Source: Aplidium turbinatum (lineage: Eukaryota; Chordata; Ascidiacea; Aplousobranchia; Polyclinidae). Taken from it: a DNA stretch of 64,000 nucleotides. The stretch spans positions 28,198,329 through 28,262,328 of the forward strand of contig OU964922.1 in NCBI GenBank assembly GCA_918807975.1. Direction: 5' to 3'. Numbering within the stretch: position 1 is the stretch's first letter; each line of letters starts with the position of its first letter. The position numbers and the translations under genes were made by a program. The notes beneath the pieces are model-generated. The model made no database searches and was not told the origin of the DNA. It saw nothing but the letters and a program-made list of their open reading frames with translations. This document shows, piece after piece, positions 19,274-30,430 of this stretch.

Positions 19274-19962
19274 TGTCACAATCAATGTGCAAAGCCTCGC
19301 GTCGGGCTGCTTTGCGTCTTGACAGAATGTGCTGTTTTCATTATGGAATTCTTGAGCGGTATGTTATTATCGGTCAATGACCAGTAGTAACCTCTAATTG
19401 TGAAGTCGTTGTTCTGCAACGTAATTCTAGATTATTCTGTATCTGGAACGTTCTGTTGTTTTCACAATTGCCAATATCGTTTGTCATGATGTCACAAGGT
19501 TGTTTACGAATGGACCTCTGATTACAAAATCTGTATTATGTAAAACGTGTTTTCTGGAATCATTTTCCCTACGTGACTTTCTAGAGACTTCTGTTGTTTA
19601 CATTTAAATGCTGCTTGATAGAACAATGGTTCTTTATGATGTAACCTTGCGTAACCTTCTCGAAGTTACTGGACTGAACAACCAACTATATAAATAGTGG
19701 TGTAGTTATTGTAATATTATTATGGTGATTATTATGAGTTGATTATGAGAGGTGTGCTATGAGTTGTGGATTGGTAGTTGATGCAGAAATTAGAGTTATT
19801 TGAGAAGCCGTTCGTTAAAGTTCTTCAAGAAGTCAGATTATCATTTCGCTAGTAGAATTATTCGACATTTAATTGACTGCTTTTCGGTTATAACCCATTA
19901 AACTACGTCATTGAATCTTTCCAAGTCTTTTTCCTGGTAAGAGATAGAAAGAAATCGTGACA
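19274..19962 (+). repeat. 5' LTR
   Basis: Starts TGTCACAATC and ends ATCGTGACA, with TG...CA termini. TATATAAATAG at about 19687-19697 is a plausible TATA box. A related but diverged LTR begins at 63248. Confidence 0.92.
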
Positions 19963-19965
19963 TTC

Positions 19966-19983
19966 TGGGGGCTCGTCCGGGAA
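19966..19983 (+). promoter_or_regulatory. Primer binding site, proline tRNA type
   Basis: TGGGGGCTCGTCCGGGAA, three bases after the LTR, matches 17 of 18 bases of the tRNA-Pro primer site known from murine leukaemia virus. Confidence 0.8.
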
Positions 19984-20079
19984 TTACCGAAAAAGAACAA
20001 ACCGAAAAACGGATTAGAAAAACCGAACAATACCGAAAGGTTTATTGAAAGAATAATAAATTAACAACAAGCTGTCAAA

Positions 20080-22232
20080 ATGGCGGATACCGTCAAACAT
20101 GAGATGATTGAAGACTTACGGAGCATGGCTGAACGAATGGGGCTGAGTGACAATGAGAAGTCTCAGTTTGTGATGGAAGAGTATCACAAGATAATGGCCC
20201 AAAAAGCTCAGCAAGAAGCTGACGAAAGAGAAGATAGAAGAGCTGCTCGTGAAATAAGGAAAGCAGAACTTGAAGCTGAAGAAAAGCGAGCACAACTTGA
20301 AGCTGAAGAAAAGCGAGCACAACTTGAAGCTGAGGAAAAGCGAGCACAACTTGAAGCTGAGGAAAAGCGAGCACAACTAGAAGCTGAAGCAGAGGAGAAG
20401 CGGGCGCAGCGCGAAGCTGAAGAAAAACAAGCACAACGAGAAGCTGAAGAAAAACGTGCTCAATGGCAGTACGAAGCAGAAGCTGAAGAAAGAAGAGCGC
20501 AATATGAATTGGAAAAGTTAAAACTTGAATTAGAAAGACAAAAGCTGGACATTGGTGAGCGATCTAATTCTACTAATGATAATGCTCGAGATGTTATTGT
20601 GGCGCAAGTTAGACGTCCAGATTTGCCATCATTTGTTGAAGAAAAAGATGAGTTGGATAGTTATTTGTTAAGATTTGAAAGATATGCTACAATAGCCAAA
20701 TTAGAGAAGTCGACGTGGGCTACCCAGCTAAGCATGTTATTATCGGGACAAGCTCTTGATGTATATTCAAGACTTTCACAAGAAGACGCCATGGATTACG
20801 ATAGATTGAAGTTAGCTCTGTTAAAGCGATACAATTTTACCGAGCATGGATACCGTCAAAGATTCCGTGAGGCAAAGCCTGAACGACACGAAAGCCCAGG
20901 TCAATTTATTGAACGTTTAAGAAACCTTTTGTTAAAATGGTTTGAACTTTCGGGGGCCGAACAATCATTGGACGGATTGGCAAACATTATAGTTAAGGAA
21001 CAATTCACAGATTCATGTTCAAAAGATCTGTCTATTTATTTAATGGAGAGAAGTCCGAAGACTCTAGAAGACATAGCCAGTGTGGCAGAACAGTACTTAG
21101 TTGCTCATGATGAGAAGTTGTCGACTGAAGAGACGTTGTCATGCGATAATGACGAGGAGCAAACAAATAATTTTAAAGGAGGTGCGGTTCCAAGAGAAGT
21201 ACGTTGTTTTAATTGTAATGGCTTAGGTCATAAGTCTGTTAACTGCCGGAGAAAGACTAATAGAAATCATCAGGAATCGAGGAAGTGGTGCAATCGTTGC
21301 AATAGGCAAGGACACGAAGCGAAGGAATGCAAGGACAAGTCGTTTTCCCTTTCCAATCAGTCTGGAAAGAATGAGAAAAACACAGAGGACGTTTATCGAT
21401 GCGGTTGTGCGTTAATAATTCCTGAACCCACGCTTGGGGAGGAGAAACCGGATGAAGATGTTTGCGAAAAAATAATAGCTGAAGATTACCTGCCAGTAGT
21501 GGATGGAAAAGTTGGAAACAAAAAGGTAAAAGTTTTACGTGATTCTGGTTCTACGGGTATAATGGTGAGGAGAGATTTAGTAAATGACAATCAGTTAACG
21601 GGAAAAACTGGCCATGTGATAAAGATAAATAACACTTCAATTCAGGGACCGTTAGCGAAGATATATATCGATACTCCCTACCTTACCGGGACTGTGAAAG
21701 CGTTATGTTTACAAAACTCTTTAGTTGATCTTATAATCGGAAATGTTATTGAGAGAAATTCTGAAGTTACTTGTTATTCTTGTGGCAAGAATGGTCACTT
21801 TGCTCGAGATTGTTCTGCAGATAATCAGCAACGATCTCACGATGACGGATATTACGAGCGCGATGAACCGAGGAGAAGAGGCAGGCGACGACCATTTGGA
21901 GTTTGCTATAGATGCGGTAGACGCGGACATTTCGCCAGGGAGTGCGTTGCTGACGGCGGACATTCGGAAAACAGACGTTGCCGTGACAACCACTGCTACC
22001 GATGTGGAGAGATTGGACAGTTGGACACATAGCCAGGAGCTGCCCTTTTGATGAAAAGGCTTGCTACAACTGTCATAAAGAAGGTCATCTGGCCAAGGAC
22101 TGTCCGGAGAAGAAGTGTTTCCGATGTAAGAAGATGGGTCATCTTGCTCGCCGATGCACTGAAGTTGCTGAGGACGTTGGAAACTTTCGCAGTAAACGTG
22201 ACTATTGTTTTGAGAAAAGTTATCGTTGGTAG
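20080..22232 (+). pseudogene. gag-protease-zinc knuckle region of LTR element, first copy (broken)
   Basis: The order is: an acidic/basic coiled-coil leader built on EAEEKRAQL-type 9-residue repeats (about residues 60-155); a Ty3/Gypsy-type capsid (about 185-350) with SYLLRFERYA, LLSGQALDVYSRL and LALLKRYNFTEHGYRQRFR; two CCHC knuckles starting near residues 376 and 404; a retropepsin-like segment with DSGST at 488-492; then a further series of CCHC knuckles from residue 565, with an Arg/Gly-rich spacer, resembling cellular CNBP. This copy is broken by about one change and differs from the second copy at very few positions. No pol domain is present. Confidence 0.85.
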
Positions 22233-22335
22233 ATCATGCAACGATGGACTTATGAGAATTGATTATTGAGTAATTAATTGTTTTGTGGTGTGTTTTGTAT
22301 TGATTGTGTTGTTATATTGTTTGCAACAATATTCT

Positions 22336-22349
22336 AAGGGGGGGGCGTA
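22336..22349 (+). other. Polypurine tract
   Basis: AAGGGGGGGG run ending two to four bases before the 3' LTR. Its G count differs by one from the second copy. Confidence 0.7.
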
Positions 22350-23038
22350 TGTCACAATCAATGTGCAAAGCCTCGCGTCGGGCTGCTTTGCGTCTTGACA
22401 GAATGTGCTGTTTTCATTATGGAATTCTTGAGCGGTATGTTATTATCGGTCAATGACCAGTAGTAACCTCTAATTGTGAAGTCGTTGTTCTGCAACGTAA
22501 TTCTAGATTATTCTGTATCTGGAACGTTCTGTTGTTTTCACAATTGCCAATATCGTTTGTCATGATGTCACAAGGTTGTTTACGAATGGACCTCTGATTA
22601 CGAAATCTGTATTATGTAAAACGTGTTTTCTGGAATCATTTTCCCTACGTGACTTTCTAGAGACTTCTGTTGTTTACATTTAAATGCTGCTTGATAGAAC
22701 AATGGTTCTTTATGATGTAACCTTGCGTAACCTTCTCGAAGTTACTGGACTGAACAACCAACTATATAAATAGTGGTGTAGTTATTGTAATATTATTATG
22801 GTGATTATTATGAGTTGATTATGAGAGGTGTGCTATGAGTTGTGGATTGGTAGTTGATGCAGAAATTAGAGTTATTTGAGAAGCCGTTCGTTAAAGTTCT
22901 TCAAGAAGTCAGATTATCATTTCGCTAGTAGAATTATTCGACATTTAATTGACTGCTTTTCGGTTATAACCCATTAAACTACGTCATTGAATCTTTCCAA
23001 GTCTTTTTCCTGGTAAGAGATAGAAAGAAATCGTGACA
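22350..23038 (+). repeat. 3' LTR
   Basis: 689 bases, nearly identical to the 5' LTR, followed by GTGAT. Confidence 0.92.
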
Positions 23039-23140
23039 GTGATCTTGATCTTATTGTTCTTCAAGATGAAGACCACAAAAAAGTGATCTTAGATTAATAT
23101 CACCAAATAAAAGTGATCTTCAAAATCATGCCCATCTCTG

Positions 23141-25347
23141 CTTATTTATAACCTACGAGAAAGCGATATCCTCTGCACTGATAGTTTAGCCATCAGCACT
23201 AATTCTTTAAAGATCATATGTTATCATAAAGTACGGTAACGTTTGATTTTTGTATATACTGTAGACAGAAAAGTATTTTATAAACTAATGTTTCTAGCAA
23301 AGAATCTAATCTCAGTTGACTGTCTTGAGCGTTTCTGTTCGCAGTTTCAGTGTGTGCAGGTTGTAGTGAAGATGCTGGTTTGCTGTTAACTTTGAACTGT
23401 GATGTAGTGTGGTTACTTATTTTGCAGATTCGAGTTTTTAGTTTAATCAAGCCACATGGTTACAACATGTTTTAATACAAGCTGTTTTCGTACGCGGAAA
23501 GCACGTCATGGGTTATTTTAGCCCCGTGCTAATTAATCGTTAATAACGGGAGCTATGACAATCACAGAGCCAAAATATTTTACAAGCTAATAGCCATGTG
23601 TAATAGTGTAGCCTATTGTGCGCATAGAAATGAATTTTTTACCCAACAAATTTATTGAAATAAATTGTTTGAGATGAAAAGACGTGAGAAAGTCGGTTTT
23701 TATTCTACTTTCCCAAAAATAGCCTCAAAATTGAAATTTTTGAATTATAACAAAAAATAATGCTAAACTAAACAAAAGTACTTTTGCTCATAAATATAAA
23801 GTAATTTTGGGCGTTTTTACATTTCACAGTAATTGCACTAACATCTATATTGCACTTACATTAAATTATATACAACTAGCATTGCACGAAAATGTCTAGT
23901 CACCTGAGACGAAATGCTTATTGTGAAATGCAAGAAGGTAGAAAAATTACCAGTTTAGGTTTAGAAAATGTGCAAAGAATAAAAACTAAAAGTTAAAAAA
24001 TTTCACATTTCTAGCATATTTCGTTCTGTGAAATATTTCACTGCTAGAGTGGGGCGTCCTCATAAAGCTCCGTGTCGCTACAGATAGGGTTAAGATTGAG
24101 CGGTTACGTTAAACTGCGTGGAAAGCACATGCACACACACAAAACAAATTTTAATTACCCTCCACACTTCTAAAACAACCGAATTTCATTTTTTATCAAG
24201 CTTGACTCACGTAACGCAACAGCTTTCTATTTTCACATCCATACAATCAGTGACGAGCTTTGAATCCTAGAAATGGAGGTGCAGCGGACGGGAGCCCGGC
24301 CGTGTGTCCGCCGAAGGCGAATACAACAGCGGGGGGTCTCCCTAAAAAAATACATTTGATTTTGTGGATTCTGAGCATATTTTAGCTCTAAATTGTGAAA
24401 GAAGTTTAAGTAAAACTTGGCTTATAAAACATAGAATACATTTTGGGCAAAAGAAGCGCTTAGATATTTCAGAAACTTTTTGTGAAAACTTTCATGTGAG
24501 TGCTGCAGCACCGCAGCACACACTAGCGAACCACCCCGGCATACAATATATTTTTTTGTAGTTTGCAACATCCTGTAATTTGATGACTCACTCTAACACA
24601 GATTTATTATTATCATTCTTGGAAAAAAAGCAACTGCGTTTGCAAAACTCTGCGCTATATTGCACAATTTAAATAACTATCTTGTCTTCTGTGGTCACGC
24701 AAAGAACCAGCGCATATATATTCCATTATTTTATCTGACAACAAACTTTCGATCATATGAATAAACGACAAAAGAGCTGTCTGGGAACAAAACATAATGA
24801 AAACTTCACTGCTTCTGTATTCGGCCGGCAATTCTACTTTATTTTTAAAAACATTTGGTCAGAATGTTGAGTGTTGACATCACACGACAACATCAACAGA
24901 TGTCTACAAAATTTACCAAATCTTGTTTTTCCAAGTCGAACATTTCCTGGAAAAATTAGGATTTGACTTCAAGCTTTCTAAGTTTGAAGAAAATGCAAGC
25001 CAACTTATGATGACAATCAGTGGCGTAGCGTGGCTCATTCGATTGAGAGGCGGAGTGGCTAATAGGTTTTGTGACCTTTTTGTGTTACTAACAACATTTT
25101 CTTTAAATGGTTTCCAAATGATGTAAGGAGAGAAAAAAATTGAAGTTTCAAGTTTTTAACCTCCCGTTGGTAGAGCGAGGAGATCCCAATCACGGGGTGC
25201 CCTATTTTACTGATAAATATATTATTGCACCTTGTAATAAAAAAGTTTATTCCGGATACGTTTAATAGCTTATAGTTTCAGTAACTTCTTTTTCTTACCA
25301 GATAAGTTACATAAAGGTTAAATATTGTAATGAATTGACCCATTTAA
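23141..25347. other. R block, no supported gene
   Basis: No exon or convincing ORF over about 2.2 kb. There is a GC-richer patch at 24270-24335 with CCCGGCCGTGTGTCCGCC. CAGTGGCGTAGCGTGGC at about 25018 looks like a DNA-transposon terminus seen again in T. Direct copy at 47174-49380. Confidence 0.5.
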
Positions 25348-25731
25348 GGCCGGTGTCCTTTTAAAAGGACATCGTTTAGGATACATCAGTATTGCATCAT
25401 CTTATTTTGATTGAATCATTTTGGACTTGCTAGTAGTTGTTTAGGATCTGTTTTGGAAGGTGTTGATAAATATTTGCGAACAACGTACTTTTTCTCAATT
25501 TTGTGAAAGTTTGAAAATTGTTGAAAAATGAGAAGAGCCGGATGAAGTGAAGTGAGGAGGAACATGCATATTTTATTGCCTATTAGTAATAGATATGAAT
25601 TATGTCTCTTCATAGTTTGACACTCTATAGTATTGTGCTTCCTACTACACTCTAATTTGTATAAGGTTTTGCTTCTTTTATTTGTTTATTTTGCTTTATG
25701 TTTATTGTTGCCTTTTAAAAGGACACCGGCC
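25348..25731. mobile_element. MITE with GGCCGGTGTCC...TTTTAAAAGG termini
   Basis: The left end GGCCGGTGTCCTTTTAAAAG at 25348 is mirrored at 25711-25731 (CCTTTTAAAAGGACACCGGC plus C). Each end contains the palindrome CCTTTTAAAAGG. The unit is 384 bases, non-coding, and directly precedes a LINE fragment. I find no clear target duplication. Copy at 49381-49764; an extra lone terminus is at 50913-50933. Confidence 0.65.
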
Positions 25732-25740
25732 ACATGGCAG

Positions 25741-26208
25741 CATTTTTTTGGCTGTTTGTAACACTGTCAAAGAATATTGAACATCGTGTAAAAGCAGCAC
25801 ATTGTGCCTATGGAAGACTTAACCATCGTGTTTTCAACAACCATGCTATATCTATCCGCACAAAAATTATGGTCCTCCGGGCAGTCGTTCTATCCACCCT
25901 TCTCTATGCTTGTGAAACCTGGACATTATACCGCCGTGACATCAAACGTCTTGAAAATTTTCAGCAGAGGAAACTGGATCAAATGCTAGGCACACGTTGG
26001 GAAGATTGTCTCACCAAAGATGCAATCCTTGATCGCGCTAGGTTGCCCAGTTCAGAAGCCAGTAGTCACCATATTGCAACACTGCCTTCGCTGGACAGGA
26101 CATGTCATGAGAAGGGACAACGAGGAGGGACAACTAGAGACAAGTAAAAGCTCCCCCAAAAGACCAAAAATGAGATACAAAGATCAGCTGAAAGTCTCCC
26201 TCAACCAT
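25741..26208 (+). mobile_element. LINE C-terminal fragment, cut by block junction
   Basis: Frames give NIEHRVKAAHCAYGRLNHRV, IRTKIMVLRAVVLSTLLYAC, ETWTLYRRDIKRLENFQQRK then, after a frame change, LRWTGHVMRRDN and KMRYKDQLKVSLN. This is the conserved C-terminus of an RTE-type or related LINE. Homology to the second copy stops at 26208, where S begins, so this fragment is truncated while 49774-50480 runs on. Confidence 0.8.
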
Positions 26209-27743
26209 AACAATTCACGTGGAACTGTACAGTACATTCCATTTACGGAACCTGCAGATCATATTGCTTTTATTCTGAAGTAAATTATAGGATTGCGTTT
26301 GATAGCTGCAACTGATCAAACGTAGCCTACTATTGCTTTTAATTTAAGCAAGATTACGTCTTATAGTTTGTCAGTTCGTATCATCCTGCAAAGGTAGTGG
26401 ACAGAACATAGGCTAAATGAGCGTACAGCGTTAACACCATCTCGCCCTTTTGCGACAAGTTTGTTTATTGAGCAATGACAAAATAGCATCTCAAATTGGT
26501 GAAAATTCAGCATTTTTGTCGTCGATGCGGGGGCAGTAAACCTTAAGCTTCGAACATGCCTTTACATAAGAAAGTTCTGGGTACATCCCACTTACAATTT
26601 GTAACTAGCCATTAGAAAAATTATAAAAAAATTTATGTTAAAACGGAAAGTGAAATTTCTCATTTTTTTTCAAAAAATTGAAAGTTTGACCCCCCTGCGG
26701 GGGCAGAAGATGCACCCCCAAACTGATGAAATTTTGCACACGTAATTTTTTCATGCATGTGCCAATTTTTATGACTAGCCGTTTTTGAATTTCGAAAAAA
26801 ATCAAAAACGGCCCACCCTAATGGTTAATTCTGCAACTGTTTGCAAACAATTGCAAACGCACTTGGATCTGACTTACGCTATAATCCAAAAATTGCACTC
26901 GGCATGTGACAATTCAGCAAGTGATTCAACTTACCAAGTACATTTCAGCTACTGCCAAGTCAGCAAATGAGACTAAGCAGCGTTTAGACTACATGCGTTT
27001 TTCTTGCGTAAGCACTCCGACTAAACGCATCGCTCGATCCATTACACACAAGTGAATGGAACTGTTTACACTGTGCACGTATTTCGTGCGTTCGCACTCA
27101 GACAATCGCAAGCGATCCATCTGAGTGCAAGCTGAAGCTGACGCAACGGATCCTAGGACGGTCACGTATTTGCTAAGTTAGTCTAAGGTAGTTTTGCGAA
27201 AAAACACCGAAGTAAGTTAGTTTTTTGTGAAGTATTGATAGAAAAATTACTTTTCACGTTAAAAGTAATTTGTTAGGCAGATTTTGCTAAAGTTTAGAAA
27301 CTTAAGACTGTTTGAAAGGGTTTTATTGTATTTAGCAAGATAGATGTCTCTCAGTAGTGTTTTTCTTGATCAAACTTAATTTATTTTTCATTCTTCAAGG
27401 TTTAGGCCACCGTTTTGAACTTTATGTTCGATAGATTGTTACACATAAAAAATCTATGATTATGAAGTAACAGTGATCATATTTCCCTTCATACATTGAA
27501 ATAGGCTAAATTGATTGTCAACTAGTTGAGTGAGCAATGTGTTTGTAGATTTACTACTGTACCATTCCTATTGTACAACCTAGTTTACATTGGTTTGTTT
27601 TAGGATGAAACCCTCGGCCCTAGAACCCCATACGACGATGATCTTATTCCTCTAAAAAATGCATACCTTGAGCATATTGCATAAAAACAAAGTGTAGCTG
27701 ATACAATCGCCATCACCGAACACTGTTTTGGCTTGTCCATTGC
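26209..27743. other. S block, unique linker, no gene seen
   Basis: The only sequence left of T present once in the window. It joins R (ending inside a LINE) to Q'. It contains G-runs near 26690-26710, a stretch at 26990-27150 rich in ATGCGTTT and GCGTAAGC-type motifs that may be an unclassified MITE, and CCCTCGGCCC near 27611. No supported ORF. Confidence 0.5.
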
Positions 27744-28139
27744 ACATTGTAGACAAAATAAAGTAATATACGGTACCTTTTCAGAGGTTTATAGGCTATA
27801 TATCTCAGTCACATTTTGCTATAAGCATCAAAACTGCATTGATGTGTAGTTTGTTGATTACAATTTGATTTGTTTTGCAGATATGTTTGTGGTCTTATCG
27901 GACTCGTGATGATTCTTCTGCTGTTGAAATTTGAAGTCTTGCACTTTCCACTTCATCAAGTAAAGTCCATGATAAAGAATTTAAACTACATAATCATTGT
28001 ATAGTCATGGGAATATATTGGTTCTGCAACGCAGCAAGCACAAAGTATTGCAAGTTTACTTTTCTGTTCGAAAATGGAAAATTGCGAATCTGAAGGCATG
28101 GGTTCGATACCCTGTGGATTGGAACTATACTCATAATTA

Positions 28140-29103
28140 CAGTTGGGCGTGATCTTGATCTTGGAGATCAAAATCGTGATCTGATCTTGATCATGGAGAT
28201 AAATTTTATTTATGTGATCTTGATCTTGAAAATCAATAAGATCAAGATCATTTCCTAATTAAAGTTTACGTCTTTCTAATACTACTGTAGATAGAAGGAT
28301 TGTTTCGAAATCGTGCTGTGCAAAGTAAATAGTGGCTAAAACTTTTTTTGTGTTGGTTGTAAAAAAGTAAACTTACTTGTGTACTTTATGTTGAGGTATG
28401 ATAAAAAAAAAATGATTAAGAAATTACATTAAGAAATTGTTTGCTTTCTCTGACCCAATCTTACTGTAATCTTTCAAAAGTTGATTAGAGTGGCAATGTA
28501 AAAAAAAACTAAACTTCACAGTCGACTTGGTCTTGTAAAGTTAGGGTTAGTGTCGGTCTTGTGGTTTATCACAACAATAACCAGATCAAGGAATTGTTTA
28601 GGGTCTTCGTATAAACAAATAAAATAAATGTGAAATGATATGTTGCCTCTTTTTTGTATTATCGTTGTATCTTGGTTTGGAGCGGTTTTTCTGACCGCAG
28701 ACCTCTGAACGTTTTTTGATAGCAGACATCAGTATCAAGGTTGCCAGATGGGTAAATGGTGCAAAGTATTGAAATAATCCTCTGAAAATTGAAACTACTT
28801 AATACGAATAAATGCTTCCCATATCAACCAGACAAAAACTTGGTGAAAAATGGTGTAGTTCAAAGGCATTCATAGCATTAATAGCAACAGTCCTTAACTC
28901 ACTATAATTCTGAAACCAACGATTGAGTAGTTAAAAGTAAAAGTTAATAGTACCAACTATATTTAACCAGATTACTTAAGTACCTATGTATATTGTTTGC
29001 AATCTCATTAATCAAAAACTGCATTTTTTGTTTCAAGTAGACCTACAGAAAAAGTGATCTTGATCTTCAAGATCACCAAAACTAGTGATCTTGCACATCT
29101 CTG
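28140..29103 (+). mobile_element. hAT-type element copy B, Q' copy
   Basis: Inverted copy of 13805-14768. Confidence 0.6.
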
Positions 29104-29250
29104 CTCATTGTAATTCAGCTCTTTGGAGTTGCTTTGTTTTTACTTCTTAAGTGTGAATGTAATATGCACCTGGGCAGCATTTGAAAAGAATAAAAAGATC
29201 TCAACCTCCAATGAACTCCCAATCAAACTAAAATCAACAATTGTCAGCAC

Positions 29251-29688
29251 TTGCGTTTTACCAGTCGTGGTAGCAGTCTAGAATGCATAAATTGGACCTC
29301 CGTAACATTGAAAAAAATCACAATTTTCCAAAATCACATTATTAGAAACATGACGAACAAATGGATATTTGACCACATAAAAATAGAAGGCCTATTGACT
29401 ATAACGAAGCTACACCCAATTGCAGCTATAAAATCAAAAATTCTAAAACTTTTCGGCCATACTAAAAGCTCAAACTACGAAGTCAGCAAAATCTGCATGG
29501 AAGGTAAAGTTAACGGAAAGAGAAAACGAAGTAGACCATCAAGACTATGACATAATAACATCCAGGAATAGACCGAACTCAATTTGACGACACTGGGCGA
29601 GATAGTTAAAAACCGTTAGTCATGGAAACAGATGACCCATGTTGATGGGCAATCTTCTGTAAGCGAATATGGAGATTGGATATATCAT
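29251..29688 (+). mobile_element. LINE C-terminal fragment, Q' copy
   Basis: Inverted copy of 13220-13657: FGHTKSSNYEVSKICMEGKV and GKRKRSRP. Confidence 0.7.
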
Positions 29689-30430
29689 ATTTATGGACTA
29701 TCTTGAATCTGATGCAAATAAATAAATACCATGTAGACTTTTTAAAGTGGTACTTTCTTTATTCCTGCTTGGAACTCAGTAAAGGAATGGATTCAGAATA
29801 ATGATAATGTAGGCCTACTTGACAGCGCTTCTATAGGGCTGTCTTAAACTGTTCGTTTGGTAAAGCGTTGGGGAGCAACACATATCTGCAATAGATACAG
29901 CTCTACTGTATTATAAAACACACATTATTATCATACAGCAAAATTTCTTTTTTTCACACTTGAGTTTATTAAGTCATAACTCCGGTGAGATTTAGCAAGA
30001 AATCGCAATGCCTGAAATTTAAGGATGAAAGTGTTTGTGAAAAGTGAATAATTGTCTTTTTTATTTCCAAACATGTCTTTTGTTGCAAAAAGCAACAAAA
30101 ACAGAAATACACAAAAATATTTAAGCCATGTTTTCAATTGAAACGTATTTGGGTTTTGCACATAGTTCAACGCAGTAATTTGAGCCAAGCGTATAGTTTT
30201 CAGAAAGTTTCGTTGAAATGGAATCCTTGCAAAAAAGCTGTAAATGTTAACACCAGGCGGAACAACACGCGATAGTGGATACAATGCAATGATTAATCTA
30301 TAAGAATAATTTTTAAGTAGAATAGAATGGACAATAATTGAACAATGATTGAGTGAATACACTTTCTAATAAACAATCAGCTTCTTATAAAGTCAACAAC
30401 TACGCTGTATTTCAATACAGCGCATTAGTT

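Larger units (their letters stand above)
19274..23038 (+). mobile_element. Gag-protease-only LTR element (Ty3/Gypsy-like), first copy
   Basis: LTRs of 689 bases (19274-19962, 22350-23038) differ at one position I could see, so the insertion is recent. The 5-base target duplication GTGAT lies at 19269-19273 and 23039-23043. It has a primer site at 19966, a single gag-protease-zinc knuckle frame and a G-rich polypurine tract before the 3' LTR. At 3,765 bases there is no room for reverse transcriptase, RNase H or integrase, so it is non-autonomous. This copy's coding region is broken, with about one break. Plus strand, inside an older hAT-type element. Confidence 0.9.
17951..23140 (-). mobile_element. 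hAT-type non-autonomous element copy A, interrupted by an LTR element
   Basis: The left end CAGAGATGGG is at 17951 and the right end CCCATCTCTG at 23131-23140. Removing the inserted LTR element and its 5-base duplication leaves about 1,420 bases with GATC-rich palindromic ends. Flanking octamers CCCATTCA and CTTATTTA match at 5 of 8 positions with only transitions between them, compatible with an aged 8-bp target duplication (inference). It lies just upstream of the truncated gene copy. Confidence 0.65.

Noticed and set aside
20093-20434. Minus-strand ORFs opposite the coiled coil of gag
   Set aside because: Shadow frames of the EAEEKRAQ repeat; hydrophobic Leu/Phe runs with no independent support.
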